64,000 bases of DNA. It comes from Steroidobacteraceae bacterium. GTDB taxonomy: Bacteria; Pseudomonadota; Gammaproteobacteria; Steroidobacterales; Steroidobacteraceae. Shown piece by piece: positions 41,172-53,660 of this stretch (positions within the stretch are counted from its first letter, which is position 1; every line of letters begins with the position of its first letter). The position numbers were made by a program, and so were the translations under genes. The DNA is taken from positions 37,848-101,847 of the forward strand of contig JALORP010000011.1 of assembly GCA_025458865.1 (NCBI GenBank), read 5' to 3'. Under the pieces are notes generated by a model. The model was given only the letters and a program-made list of their open reading frames with translations, did not search any database and was not told the origin of the DNA.

Positions 41172-41519
41172 TCAAAGGAACTCGTCGATGACGCCGGCCG
41201 GCAGCGCGGTCAGAACGAGCACCAGCAGCGGCAGCCACGAGAAGGCTGCTGCGAGGCCGATCCTGCCGCGGCTCAACGCCGCCCGGCTCGCGAGGTAGGC
41301 TGCGAGGAACAGGAGCGGATAGAAGACGCTGGTGCACAGGAACGCGCCGAACCACGAAGCCGTGCAGGCCGACAGCAACCCCCCTCTCGAAGAGCCGAGC
41401 GACATGGCACCCGCCAGCAGGAGGAACGGATAGGGAACGAAGACGAGGCTGGAAAGAACGCGGCCTGCCTTCACGGGCAGGGGGATCGCGGCTTCGTTCT
41501 TGTTGTTTGCCTGGAACAT
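41172..41519 (-). CDS. Small integral membrane protein of unknown function
   Basis: MFQANNKNEAAIPLPVKAGRVLSSLVFVPYPFLLLAGAMSL; about three hydrophobic segments. Confidence 0.6.
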   Translation of the reverse strand: MFQANNKNEAAIPLPVKAGRVLSSLVFVPYPFLLLAGAMSLGSSRGGLLSACTASWFGAFLCTSVFYPLLFLAAYLASRAALSRGRIGLAAAFSWLPLLVLVLTALPAGVIDEFL

Positions 41520-41675
41520 GCGAATGGATCGTACCGGGACGGGGCGCGATTGGTAGCCTTTTTTCCGGGGCAAGGCCACAAGATTCGCTGCGGTCGCACA
41601 GCGAGGGGACGATGGCCGGTTCGTCCAGTCCAGTACAGTCCACCCGCCTCGCCGATGCGGCCCCTGTCCGCCGCG

Positions 41676-44600
41676 TCACGTCCCCCGCCGCAACTCCCGC
41701 CGCTTGGTCAGCAGGAACGCCGCCGGGATCACCACCAGCGTGAGCAGCATCGCGCTCACCATGCCGCCGACCATGGGCGCAGCGACGCGCCGCATGACCT
41801 CCGAGCCGGTGCCGGTGCCCCACATCACGGGCAGCAGGCCGATGATGATGGTCAGCACCGTCATGAGCTTCGGCCGCAGCCGCAGCAGCGCGCCCTCGAC
41901 GACGCTCTCGCGCACGTCGTCTTCGTCGAGCGGCCGGCCGGCTGCCGCAGCGGCGGCCTCGCGCCGCGCCCAGGCCAGGTTGAGGTACAGGAGCATCACC
42001 ACGCCGGTCTCCGCAGCAACACCGGCGAGCGCAATGAAGCCGACCGCCGTCGCGATGCTCACGTTGTAGTCGAGCGCATAGAGCAGCCACACGCCGCCGA
42101 CGAGCGCGAACGGCAGGCTGCCAAGGATGAGGCCGACGTCCGTGAAGCGCCGGAAATTCAGGTACAGCACCAGCACGATGATGGCGAGCGTGAGCGGGAC
42201 CACGACCTGCAGCCGCTCGGCGGCGCGCTCCCAGTACTCGTACTGGCCCGACCAGCGCAGGCTGTAGCCGGGCGGCAGCGGCACCTGGGCCGCCACACGC
42301 TCGCGCGCCTCGGCCACGAACGAGCCGAGGTCGCGGCCGGCGAGGTCCACGTACACCCAGCCGCTGGGCCGGGCGTTCTCGCTGCGGATCATGGCCGGCC
42401 CGTCGGTGATGCGTATCGTCGCCACGTCGGCGAGCGTGAGCTGCGCGCCGCTCGGCGCCACGATCGGCAGCGACCGCAGCTGCTCGACGGAATTGCGCCA
42501 GTCCTGCGGATAGCGCAGGTTGACGGGGTATCGCTCGAGGCCCTCGACCGTATACGTGAGCGTCATGCCGCCGACCGCCAGTTCGACCACCTCCTGGACG
42601 TCGGCGATGTTGAGCCCGTAGCGCGCCGCGTCACGGCGGCGGATGTCCACGTCCACGTACCGGCCGGTGGCCGCGCGCTCGGCGTACACCGAGGTGGCGC
42701 CCGGCAGCGCGGCGACGACCCGCTCGATCGCAAGGCCGATGCGCTCGATCTCGGCGAGGTCCGGCCCCATGATCTTGATGCCGACCGGCGTCTTGATGCC
42801 GGTCGCCAGCATGTCGATGCGCGTCTTGATCGGCGGCACCCACGTGTTGGCGAGGCCCGGCACCTGCACCGCGCGGTCGAGTTCCGCGCGAAGCCTGTCG
42901 GGCGTCATGCCGGGCCGCCACTCCTCGCGCGGCTTCAGCATGATCGTGGTCTCCAGCATCTCGAAGGGCGCCGGGTCGGTCGCCGTCTCGGCGCGGCCCG
43001 CCTTGCCGAACACCCGCTCCACCTCGGGCACCGTCTTGATGAGCCGGTCGGTCTGCTGCAGCAGCGCCCGGACCGTGTCCGCCGACACGCCCGGCAGCGT
43101 CGTCGGCATGTACATCAGGTCGCCCTCGTCGAGCTCCGGCATGAACTCGGTGCCGAGCCTCGACCAGGGCCACAGGGTCGCGAGCGCGAGCAACCCTGTG
43201 CCAGCCAGCACAGCCCAGGGGCGGCGCAACGCGAGGTCGATCGCAGGGCGGTAGATCGCAATCGCGGCGCGATTGAGCGGGTTCGCGGCCTCGGGCTTGA
43301 CCGGGCCTCGGACCAGCAGATCGAGCAGCACGGGCACGAGAGTGATGGACAGCAGCGCCGCCGCCACCATCGCCCAGGTCTTGGTCCAGGCGAGCGGCGC
43401 GAACAGCTTGCCTTCCTGGGCGCCCAGGGCGAACACCGGCAGGAACGACAGCGCGATCACCATGAGCGAGAAGAAGACCGACGGCCCCACCTCGCGGCAG
43501 GCCTCGAGCACCAGCGCGGCGCGGTCCTTCAGCCCCTCGGCCGCGTGCTCGAGCTTCTTGTGCACGTTCTCGACCATCACGATTCCGGCGTCCACCATGG
43601 TGCCGATCGCGATGGCGATGCCGCCGAGCGACATGATGTTCGCGTTGATTCCCTGGAAATGCATGATCAGGAACGAAGCAAGGATGCCGAGCGGCAGGGT
43701 GATGATCACCACGAGGCTCGAGCGGAAGTGGAACAGGAATGCCGCGCACACGAGCGCGACGACGATGATCTCCTCGACCAGCTTGCCGCGCAGGTTGTCC
43801 ACCGCGCGCTGGATCAGCGCCGAGCGATCGTAGGTCTCGACCACCTCGACTCCTTCGGGCAGGCTGCGCTTCAGCTCCTCGAGCCGGTCGCGGACCCGCT
43901 GGATGGTCGCCCGGGCGTTCTCGCCGCTTCGCATGACGACGATGCCTCCGACCACTTCGCCCTCGCCGTCCAGCTCCGCGATGCCGCGGCGCATTTCCGG
44001 CCCGAGCCGCAGGTCGGCGACATCGCCGAGCAGCACCGGCACGCCGGCCTCGGCCTTGAGCGGCAGGGTCGCGAGGTCGTCGAGGCTCTGGATGTAGCCC
44101 GAGGCGCGGACCATGTACTCGGCCTCCGCCATCTCGATCACCGAGCCGCCCGCCTCGCCGTTGCCGCGCTCGATCGCCATGCGCACGTCGGCCACGGTCA
44201 GCCCCTGTCCGCGCATCCGCACGGGATCGAGGACGACCTGGTACTGCTTGACCATGCCGCCGACGGTCGCCACCTCGGCAACGCCGGCAACGGCCTGCAG
44301 CTCGTACTTCAGGAACCAGTCCTGCAGGCTTCGCAGCTGCGAAAGGTCGTGCCGCCCGCTGCGGTCCGCCAGCGCGTACTGGTAGATCCAGCCCACCCCC
44401 GTCGCATCGGGCCCGAGCGCGGGACGCACGTTCGCAGGCAACCGAGCGGCAGCCTGGCTCAGGTACTCGAGCACCCGCGAGCGCGCCCAGTACGGGTCCG
44501 TGCCGTCCTCGAACAGCACGTACACGAACGAATCGCCGAAGAACGAGTAGCCGCGCACCGTGGTGGCGCCCGGCACCGACAGGAGCGCCGTCGTCAGGGG

Positions 44601-44801
44601 ATAGGTCACCTGGTCCTCGACCACTCGCGGCGACTGGCCCGGGAAAGGCGTGCGCACGATGACCTGCACGTCGGAAAGGTCGGGGATGGCGTCCACCGGC
44701 GTTCGCAGCAGCGCCCAGAAGCCCGCAAGGGTCAGCAGCCCGGCGAGCAGCAGGACCAGCGCCCGGTTGCCGAGCGAGGCGCGGATGATGTACTCGATCA
44801 T
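41676..44801 (-). CDS. Heavy-metal efflux RND permease (CusA/CzcA family)
   Basis: 1041 aa; MIEYIIRASLGNRALVLLLAGLLTLAGFWALLRTPVDAIPDLSDVQVIVRTPFPGQSPRVVEDQVTYPL; GTEFMPELDEGDLMYMP. Confidence 0.96.
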   Translation of the reverse strand: MIEYIIRASLGNRALVLLLAGLLTLAGFWALLRTPVDAIPDLSDVQVIVRTPFPGQSPRVVEDQVTYPLTTALLSVPGATTVRGYSFFGDSFVYVLFEDGTDPYWARSRVLEYLSQAAARLPANVRPALGPDATGVGWIYQYALADRSGRHDLSQLRSLQDWFLKYELQAVAGVAEVATVGGMVKQYQVVLDPVRMRGQGLTVADVRMAIERGNGEAGGSVIEMAEAEYMVRASGYIQSLDDLATLPLKAEAGVPVLLGDVADLRLGPEMRRGIAELDGEGEVVGGIVVMRSGENARATIQRVRDRLEELKRSLPEGVEVVETYDRSALIQRAVDNLRGKLVEEIIVVALVCAAFLFHFRSSLVVIITLPLGILASFLIMHFQGINANIMSLGGIAIAIGTMVDAGIVMVENVHKKLEHAAEGLKDRAALVLEACREVGPSVFFSLMVIALSFLPVFALGAQEGKLFAPLAWTKTWAMVAAALLSITLVPVLLDLLVRGPVKPEAANPLNRAAIAIYRPAIDLALRRPWAVLAGTGLLALATLWPWSRLGTEFMPELDEGDLMYMPTTLPGVSADTVRALLQQTDRLIKTVPEVERVFGKAGRAETATDPAPFEMLETTIMLKPREEWRPGMTPDRLRAELDRAVQVPGLANTWVPPIKTRIDMLATGIKTPVGIKIMGPDLAEIERIGLAIERVVAALPGATSVYAERAATGRYVDVDIRRRDAARYGLNIADVQEVVELAVGGMTLTYTVEGLERYPVNLRYPQDWRNSVEQLRSLPIVAPSGAQLTLADVATIRITDGPAMIRSENARPSGWVYVDLAGRDLGSFVAEARERVAAQVPLPPGYSLRWSGQYEYWERAAERLQVVVPLTLAIIVLVLYLNFRRFTDVGLILGSLPFALVGGVWLLYALDYNVSIATAVGFIALAGVAAETGVVMLLYLNLAWARREAAAAAAGRPLDEDDVRESVVEGALLRLRPKLMTVLTIIIGLLPVMWGTGTGSEVMRRVAAPMVGGMVSAMLLTLVVIPAAFLLTKRRELRRGT

Positions 44802-44803
44802 CG

Positions 44804-46060
44804 TCAGTGCCCGTGGTGCGCGTGATGGTCGTGACCAGTCGCCGCATCACCGCCATCCTCGGCCTCGAGGCGACGCAGGCCCTGGCGCACCTGCGACTCC
44901 GAGTCGAGCATGAAGATGCCGGACGTCACGACCCGCTCGCCCGGCTCGAGGCCGGCGCGGATCTCGACCTCGCCGTCGAACTCGCGCCCGGTGACGACCT
45001 CCCGCGGCGCGAACCGCCCTTCGCCGAGCGCGACGATCACGCGGTCGGCACGGCCGGTGCGGATCACCGCCTCCATCGGCGCGAGCACCACCTCGGCCTC
45101 GACGACGGGATCGAACAGCACGTTGGCGCGCATGCCTGCCGCGATGCGACCCGCCGGGTTGGTCAGTCGCAGGCGGACCTGGGCGGTCCGCGTCGCCTCG
45201 TCGAGGGCCGGAAGGATCTCCAGCACTCGCGCCGCGAAGCGTTCCCCGGGCAGCGACGGGAAGCTCACGGTCGCCTCCGCGTCGGGCCGGACCCGCGCCG
45301 CCAGCGCCTCGGGGACGGAAGCGATGATCCACAGGGGATCGGTCGAAGCGATCGTCATGGCGCTCATGCCGGGCTCCGCGAGGCCGCCCTCGCGGACGCC
45401 AAGCTCCAGCACGACGCCGTCCACCGGCGCACGATAGGCCACCCGCTCCACCGGCCTGCCGGTTTCGCGAACCTGCGCGACTGCGCCACGATCCATGCCT
45501 AACGCGACGAGCCGCGCCGCCGCAGCCTCAACCAGCGCCTCGTCGCCCAGGCGCAGCGCCTGCAGGTACTCACCCTGGGCGGCCGCAAGGCGCGGCGAGA
45601 ACACGGCGAAGAGCAGCTGCCCGCGGCGGATTCGCTCGCCCGGTGCCCGCACCGCTAGCTGCTCGACGTAGCCTTCCGCGCGGACCCGCAGCTCGACGCG
45701 GCCGCGCTCGTCGAAGGCGGCCGTCCCGATCGTCTCCACGGACCCGCCGGGCGCGCCGCGTCGCACCACCCCGGTCCGCACGCCGAGGTTGGCGGCGGCG
45801 GCCGCGGACACCTGGATCGTCTCCTCGTCCGCGACGGCGGAGGGCGTGGCCAGGACGAGGTCCATGCCGCAGATCGGGCAGCTTCCTGGCGTCTGCGACG
45901 TCACGTCGGGGTGCATCGGGCACTGGTAGAGCGGGTCGAGGTGCTTCCCAGCGTGCTCGAGCGCGGTCTCTGCCGTCGGCGCGGCGGGCTCGCCGCCGCA
46001 GGCGGCAAGGAACGCAAGCGCGACCGGCATGATCAGGTGGGCGGCGAAACGACGGGTCAT
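44804..46060 (-). CDS. Efflux RND periplasmic adaptor with heavy-metal-binding motif (CusB-like)
   Basis: YQCPMHPDVTSQTPGSCPICGMDLV; HlyD-type adaptor; His-rich C-terminus HDHHAHHGH; start re-chosen at 46060. Confidence 0.93.
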   Translation of the reverse strand: MTRRFAAHLIMPVALAFLAACGGEPAAPTAETALEHAGKHLDPLYQCPMHPDVTSQTPGSCPICGMDLVLATPSAVADEETIQVSAAAAANLGVRTGVVRRGAPGGSVETIGTAAFDERGRVELRVRAEGYVEQLAVRAPGERIRRGQLLFAVFSPRLAAAQGEYLQALRLGDEALVEAAAARLVALGMDRGAVAQVRETGRPVERVAYRAPVDGVVLELGVREGGLAEPGMSAMTIASTDPLWIIASVPEALAARVRPDAEATVSFPSLPGERFAARVLEILPALDEATRTAQVRLRLTNPAGRIAAGMRANVLFDPVVEAEVVLAPMEAVIRTGRADRVIVALGEGRFAPREVVTGREFDGEVEIRAGLEPGERVVTSGIFMLDSESQVRQGLRRLEAEDGGDAATGHDHHAHHGH

Positions 46061-47334
46061 GGCAGTTCTCCGGCCAGGTATTCGATCTCGGCCAGCGCGA
46101 GCGCGTGATCCGTGCGCGCGCGCGCCTCGCGCCCATGCAGGTCCAGCATGCGGTGGTGCAGGGTCACGACGTCGGCGAGCGAACCCTCGCCCGCACGGTA
46201 CGATGCGAGCGCGGCATCGAGCGATACGCCGGCGAGCCGCGCCGCCTGTCTCTCGTAGAGAGAGACGATCTCGCCAAGCCGCAGGGCGCGCGCGTGCGCC
46301 GCCCGGAGCCCGGCCTCGAGCTCGCGCAACGCATCCGCACGGCGTGCGTCCGCAGCGCGCGCACGCGCGCGCGCGGCGCCCACCTCCTGGTCCTGGCGAT
46401 TGCGCGTGAACAGCGGCACGTCGAAGGTGACCATCGCAGTCAGCATGTCGGGCCGGGACAGGCCGTCCATCCCTGGACCGCTGCGAAAACCGTAGGCGAC
46501 GTCGAGCCCGAACGAGGGCTTGTACATTTCGCTGGCGAGGTCCGCCTGGCGCAGGGCCGCCTCCCGCGCGTGCGACAGCGACTCCAGCATGGGGTTCGCC
46601 TGCAGCCGCTCCAGCAGCGCCTCGACGGGATCGAGTGCTCGCACCGGGGCCGGCGCCGCCCGGCGCTCGCGGCGGACCGCATCGCCGACCCACCGCGCCA
46701 GCTCGGCGAGCATGCCGTCGCGCTCGCGCTCGAGGTCGAGGCGGCGCTCCTCGAGTTCGAGCGCCATGAGGCGGGCATCGAGCAGGCCGAGCGACTCGCC
46801 CACACCCGCCGCATAGGCAGCATCGGCGCCGCCCGCGAGTGCCGTAAGCCAGCGGGACTCCTCGGCCACGAGGCCGAGCGACAATTCGAGGTAATCGAGC
46901 TCGCGCCAGGCGCGCTCCACCTCGAGCCGGACGCTGCGGGCGCGGCCGAGCGCCTCGGCGTCGGCGCCGAGCGCGTCGCTCTCATACCGGGCGCGCGCGT
47001 ACTGGCGCGAGCGGCCGGCCGGGAAGCGCTGCATCAGGCCGACCTCGAGCATGGTCATGTCCTCGCGGTCGAACTTCCAGGAGTCGACGGGGACATTGAC
47101 GGCCCCGATCCGCCCCTCGGGATCGGGCAGCTGGCCGGCGGCCACCGCCATCTGCCGCATGGCGTCGGACTCGCTGCGCAGGGCTTCGCCGCCTGCATCG
47201 CGCTCTACCGCGAGCCGCTGCGCCTCGGTGAGCGACAGCGGCTCAGCCTGCGCAGTGCAGGCGAGCAGGAGCCCGGTGACGACAATGAAACTGAGGGCTG
47301 TCGGACCCGCCCCGCGGTCTATGAACGCACGCAT
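46057..47334 (-). CDS. TolC-family outer-membrane efflux protein (CusC/CzcC-like)
   Basis: Signal peptide; LSLTEAQRLAVERDAGGEALRSESDAMRQMAVAAGQLPDPEGRIGAVNVPVDSW; 4-nt overlap with adaptor. Confidence 0.9.
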   Translation of the reverse strand: MRAFIDRGAGPTALSFIVVTGLLLACTAQAEPLSLTEAQRLAVERDAGGEALRSESDAMRQMAVAAGQLPDPEGRIGAVNVPVDSWKFDREDMTMLEVGLMQRFPAGRSRQYARARYESDALGADAEALGRARSVRLEVERAWRELDYLELSLGLVAEESRWLTALAGGADAAYAAGVGESLGLLDARLMALELEERRLDLERERDGMLAELARWVGDAVRRERRAAPAPVRALDPVEALLERLQANPMLESLSHAREAALRQADLASEMYKPSFGLDVAYGFRSGPGMDGLSRPDMLTAMVTFDVPLFTRNRQDQEVGAARARARAADARRADALRELEAGLRAAHARALRLGEIVSLYERQAARLAGVSLDAALASYRAGEGSLADVVTLHHRMLDLHGREARARTDHALALAEIEYLAGELP

Positions 47335-47379
47335 GTACACTCCTCCAGGAACGTCGGGATGACGGACCGGGCGGAGTGT

Positions 47380-47871
47380 CTATTTCAGGTAGCTGCAGAA
47401 GCGTTGCTGGACGGATCGCGGGGGTGCGCGCGGCGAGCGATCTGCCATGACGGCCGCACCGGGTACTTGCGGTTGCAGGTAAGCGCCGGGCGGCAGCGCG
47501 GGCAGGTCTATCCAGGCGCCGAGGTCGGCTCGTGGCGGGTCGGACGCCTTGCTGACCATGGCAGGCACGCCGACCGCCTTGCAGTCGAGCGCCGTGCCGC
47601 AGTCGCCGGCGTGCAGCCCGCCGGACGGACAGTGCGGGCAATCGTGCCGAGGCTCGGGCTGGGGCTGCGCCGGCTCGCCGCCGCAGCCGCCCGCGTGATG
47701 ATCCATGGGCGACTGGGTGACCGCCTCGTCGTCCGGCGAAGCGTCCGCCGTGCAAGGCTGCAGGGCGAGCCCCAGCCAGGTCGCGGTGAATACGGCGAGC
47801 ACCCCGCGTCCGAGCCCCAGCCGTGAACGGCGCAGCCTCGCCAGCAACCTAAGTGCAGATTGCCCAGTCAT
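47380..47871 (-). CDS. Cys/His-rich exported protein, putative metal-associated
   Basis: MTGQSALRLLARLRRSRLGLGRGVLAVFTATWLGLALQPCTA...MDHHAGGCGGEPAQPQPEPRHDCPHCPSGGLHAGDCG; upstream of and co-oriented with efflux genes. Confidence 0.65.
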   Translation of the reverse strand: MTGQSALRLLARLRRSRLGLGRGVLAVFTATWLGLALQPCTADASPDDEAVTQSPMDHHAGGCGGEPAQPQPEPRHDCPHCPSGGLHAGDCGTALDCKAVGVPAMVSKASDPPRADLGAWIDLPALPPGAYLQPQVPGAAVMADRSPRAPPRSVQQRFCSYLK

Positions 47872-47970
47872 TCTCCGCGCGACGCTACTCCCAGCCCCGC
47901 GCCCGGTCAACCGGCCACCTTCCAGTTTGCGGCGCCCGGCCACCCGGCGCGGACCCCGCCCGGGATGCCT

Positions 47971-47980
47971 GTGATAAAAT
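47971..47980 (+). promoter_or_regulatory. Candidate extended -10 upstream of icd
   Basis: tgtgataaaatt ~65 nt before the ATG; no convincing -35. Confidence 0.3.
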
Positions 47981-48046
47981 TCGGGGCTTATCGCCCGGAA
48001 CTCCTTTCCAAACAACGACATCCGGGCTTCCAGGAGTCCAGTGACG

Positions 48047-49348
<1,302 letters not shown>

Positions 49349-49365
49349 CGCCCTCGCCCGAGCGC

Positions 49366-51114
49366 TTGGCGACGGCCGAAAACCCCGCGGACGACACCGC
49401 CCTGGCGCAGCAGTGCGCCGGGGCGGTGATCGACGCGTTCGCGCGCTACAACGCCGATTTCCGCGCAGTCACGCGCCGCGCGCCGGAGCGCTTCGACAGC
49501 CGCGACTGGCCGGGCGTGCAGGCCGACGTGGTCGAACGCCTCGACCTCTACACGCAGAGCGTCAACTCCACCATGGAGGCGCTGGTGCGGCTCCTCGGGC
49601 CACGGGCGCGGGACGCCGTCCTCTGGCGCAACGCGAAGGAGCACTTCGCCGCAGGCATACAGTCGCTCCCGGACCCTGAGTTCCTCAAGACTTTCTTCAG
49701 CTCCATCACGCGCCGGCTGTTCGGCACGATCGGCGTGGATGCCGACATCGAGTTCATCGCGCTGGACCTCGATCCGCTGCGCGGAGTGGACCGGCAGGTG
49801 GATACGATCATCTACGAGAACCGCGGCTCGCTCGAGCTGCTGGTCGAAGAAATGCTCGGCGGCTTCAGGAGCCGCACGCCCTGGCGCGACTTCGACGGCA
49901 GCGTCGAGCACGTCCTGACGGACCTGTTCCTGTGCCTGCAGCGCATGGGCGAGAAGCGCCCCGTCCGCGCCATCGAGCTCATCCGCCCGGTGTTCTACCA
50001 GATGACGCGGGCCTACCTGGTGGGCCGGATACACGGCGAGGGCTATACGCTGCCGATGGCCATCGCGATCCGCAACGGCCGACGCGGCATCCTGGTGGAC
50101 GCGGTGATGCTGCGCGAGACCGACGTCTCGATCCTCTTCAGCTACACGCGCTCCTACTTCCACGTGGACCTGGAGCGAGTCGCCGAGGCCGTCGTCTTCC
50201 TGCGCGCGATCATGCCGAGGAAGCCCGTCTCGGAACTGTTCACCGTCCTTGGGCGCGCAAAACAGGGCAAGACCGAGCGTTTCCGCGAGATATTCCGGCA
50301 CCTCGAGGACACCGACGACCGCTTCGTCGTTGCCCCGGGCGACAAGGGACTGGTGATGGCCTGCTTCACGCTGAGCGACTTCGACGTCGTCTTCAAGGTC
50401 ATCCGCGACCACTTCCCCGAGGTCAAGAACGTCCGCCGCGAGGAGGTCATGGCGAAGTACGACCTCGTTTTCAAGCACGACCGGGCGGGCCGACTCGTGG
50501 ACGCGCAGGAGTTCAAGCGCATGCGCTTCCCCCGGGAGCGCTTCTCGCCCGAGGTGCTGGCCGAGCTGCTCGGCGAGTGCGCGATGACGGTGCAGCTCGA
50601 GGGCGACTACGTCACCGTCAACCACATGTACATCGAGCGGAAGATGACGCCGCTCAACCTGTTCCTGCGCAGCGCCACGCGCGAGCAGTGCGAGCAGGCG
50701 GTGATCGAGTACGGCCAGGCCATCCGCGAGCTGGCCTACACCAACATCTTCGCCGGCGACCTGTTGCTCAAGAACTTCGGCGTGACCCGCAATGGCCGCG
50801 TGATCTTCTACGACTACGACGAGCTGTGCCGCGTGACCGACTGCCGTTTCCGCGACGTCCCCGAGGCGGAGTCCTACGAGGACGAGATGCGCGCCGAATC
50901 GTGGTTCTACATCGCCGAGAACGACGTCTTCCCGGAGACGTTCATCAATTTCCTCGGCTTCGACCCGCACCTGAAGCAGGTCTTCCTCGAAGCCCACGGG
51001 GACATCCTCGAGGCCGACTGGTGGCGCCAGCTGCAGGAGCGGATCACGAAGGGCGAGGTGGTCGAAGTCCTCCCCTACCACTCGCACCGAGTCCGCGTCG
51101 CCAGCAGCCTCTAG
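49366..51114 (+). CDS. aceK: Isocitrate dehydrogenase kinase/phosphatase
   Basis: RNAKEHFAAGIQSLPDPEFLKTFFSSITRRLFGTIGVDADIEF; MTPLNLFLRSATREQ; FYDYDELCRVTDCRFRDVPEAE. TTG start inferred at 49366. Confidence 0.94.
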   Translation: MATAENPADDTALAQQCAGAVIDAFARYNADFRAVTRRAPERFDSRDWPGVQADVVERLDLYTQSVNSTMEALVRLLGPRARDAVLWRNAKEHFAAGIQSLPDPEFLKTFFSSITRRLFGTIGVDADIEFIALDLDPLRGVDRQVDTIIYENRGSLELLVEEMLGGFRSRTPWRDFDGSVEHVLTDLFLCLQRMGEKRPVRAIELIRPVFYQMTRAYLVGRIHGEGYTLPMAIAIRNGRRGILVDAVMLRETDVSILFSYTRSYFHVDLERVAEAVVFLRAIMPRKPVSELFTVLGRAKQGKTERFREIFRHLEDTDDRFVVAPGDKGLVMACFTLSDFDVVFKVIRDHFPEVKNVRREEVMAKYDLVFKHDRAGRLVDAQEFKRMRFPRERFSPEVLAELLGECAMTVQLEGDYVTVNHMYIERKMTPLNLFLRSATREQCEQAVIEYGQAIRELAYTNIFAGDLLLKNFGVTRNGRVIFYDYDELCRVTDCRFRDVPEAESYEDEMRAESWFYIAENDVFPETFINFLGFDPHLKQVFLEAHGDILEADWWRQLQERITKGEVVEVLPYHSHRVRVASSL

Positions 51115-52271
51115 CCCAGCGCCTGCTCGAGGTCGGCGATCAGGTCCTCGGTGTCCTCCGCGCCGATCGACAGCCGCACCGTGGACTCGGTGATCGCGCT
51201 CGCCCGCCGCTGCTCCGGACTGAAGTCGCGCGGCTGCATGAACTGCGGCGGCATCACGAGCGATTCGACGGAACCGAGGCTCGCGGTGATCGCGAACAGT
51301 TCGAGGGACTCGACGAACGCCCGGGCCTCCTCGAAGCCGCCGGCGAGGTCGAAGGTCACCACGGTGCCGAAGTCCTTCATCTGCGCCCGGGCGAGCTCGT
51401 GGCGCGGGTGCGAAGGCAGGCCGGGATAGTGGACCTTCCGGACCCTGGGGTGCGCCTCGAGCCGACGCGCGATGGCGAGCGCAGACTCCGACTGCGCCGC
51501 GTACCGCAGGTGGTAGGTCTTGAGCCCGCGCTGGATCAGGAAGGCGGCGTGCGGGTCGAGCACCGGACCTAGATTGCCGGCGTCCGGGCGGATGGCCTCG
51601 ACCAGCTCGCGCCGTGCGACGATCGCGCCGCCCATGACGTCGCCGTGCCCGGAGGCGTACTTGGTCAGGCTGTGCACGAACAGATTCACGTCGAACTGGC
51701 CGTGGTTGTGGAACCCCGCGAAGGTGTTGTCGAGCAGCGTCAGCGCGCCAGCGCCGCGGGCGGCGGCGGTGATACGGGCGATGTCGGCGATCTTGTTGAC
51801 CGGATTGGTTGGACTCTCGAAGACGACCAGCCGCGTCGGGCGCGACGCGAGGACCCGCTCGATGCCGTCATCGTCCTCGATCGAGAGCAGGGTGTGCTCG
51901 ACGCCGAACCTGGCCAGCATTCCGCGAATGATGGCCCGGGTCGGGCCGTAGGCCTCCACGAAGCACAGGACGTGGTCGCCCGCCTTGCACAGCGACAGCA
52001 GCGCGGTGCTGATGGCGGCGACGCCGGATCCCGAGACGATGCAGTCGTCACGACCCTGAAGTCCTGCGACCGTGAGCTCGAGCTGGCGCGTCGTGGGGTT
52101 CGAGTTGCGCTGGTAGAAGAATCCCGGCCGCTCACCGCGCAGCGATCGAAGGGATTCCGCGATCTCCTCGAACTCGAACTTCACCGACTGGTAGATCGGC
52201 GCGACCAGCGGGCGATTGTCGGGCGGCACCTCGACAACGGGCGGGTGGATGGCGCGTGTGCGATCCTTCAT
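51111..52271 (-). CDS. Cys/Met-metabolism PLP-dependent enzyme (cystathionine gamma-synthase-like)
   Basis: YQRNSNPTTRQLELTVAGLQG; TLLDNTFAGFHNHGQFDVNLFVHSLTKYASGHGDVMGG; SLGSVESLVMPP. Confidence 0.92.
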   Translation of the reverse strand: MKDRTRAIHPPVVEVPPDNRPLVAPIYQSVKFEFEEIAESLRSLRGERPGFFYQRNSNPTTRQLELTVAGLQGRDDCIVSGSGVAAISTALLSLCKAGDHVLCFVEAYGPTRAIIRGMLARFGVEHTLLSIEDDDGIERVLASRPTRLVVFESPTNPVNKIADIARITAAARGAGALTLLDNTFAGFHNHGQFDVNLFVHSLTKYASGHGDVMGGAIVARRELVEAIRPDAGNLGPVLDPHAAFLIQRGLKTYHLRYAAQSESALAIARRLEAHPRVRKVHYPGLPSHPRHELARAQMKDFGTVVTFDLAGGFEEARAFVESLELFAITASLGSVESLVMPPQFMQPRDFSPEQRRASAITESTVRLSIGAEDTEDLIADLEQALG

Positions 52272-52437
52272 GTTCACTGTCCTCTGCGGAGGGCGCATTC
52301 TTCCACAGGCGCCGGCCGGGTCGCGGGGAATCCGCGTCCCCGGCTGCCCCGAAAGGTTTGAAAAGTCCGGACAAGCGCCGCCAGAATACCGATTTCCCGG
52401 CGGCCCCGTCCGCCTGCCCCTCCCCCGGAGCCCGACC

Positions 52438-53601
<1,164 letters not shown>

Positions 53602-53660
53602 AAGCCGCCGCCTCCGGCCGGAAAGAGCACGAGAAGGCGGCGCCCTCGCGGGCGCTCCGG

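Noticed and set aside
40758-44825. 1355-aa plus ORF, longest in the track
   Set aside because: Antisense to the RND permease and neighbours; composition of a high-GC antisense frame.
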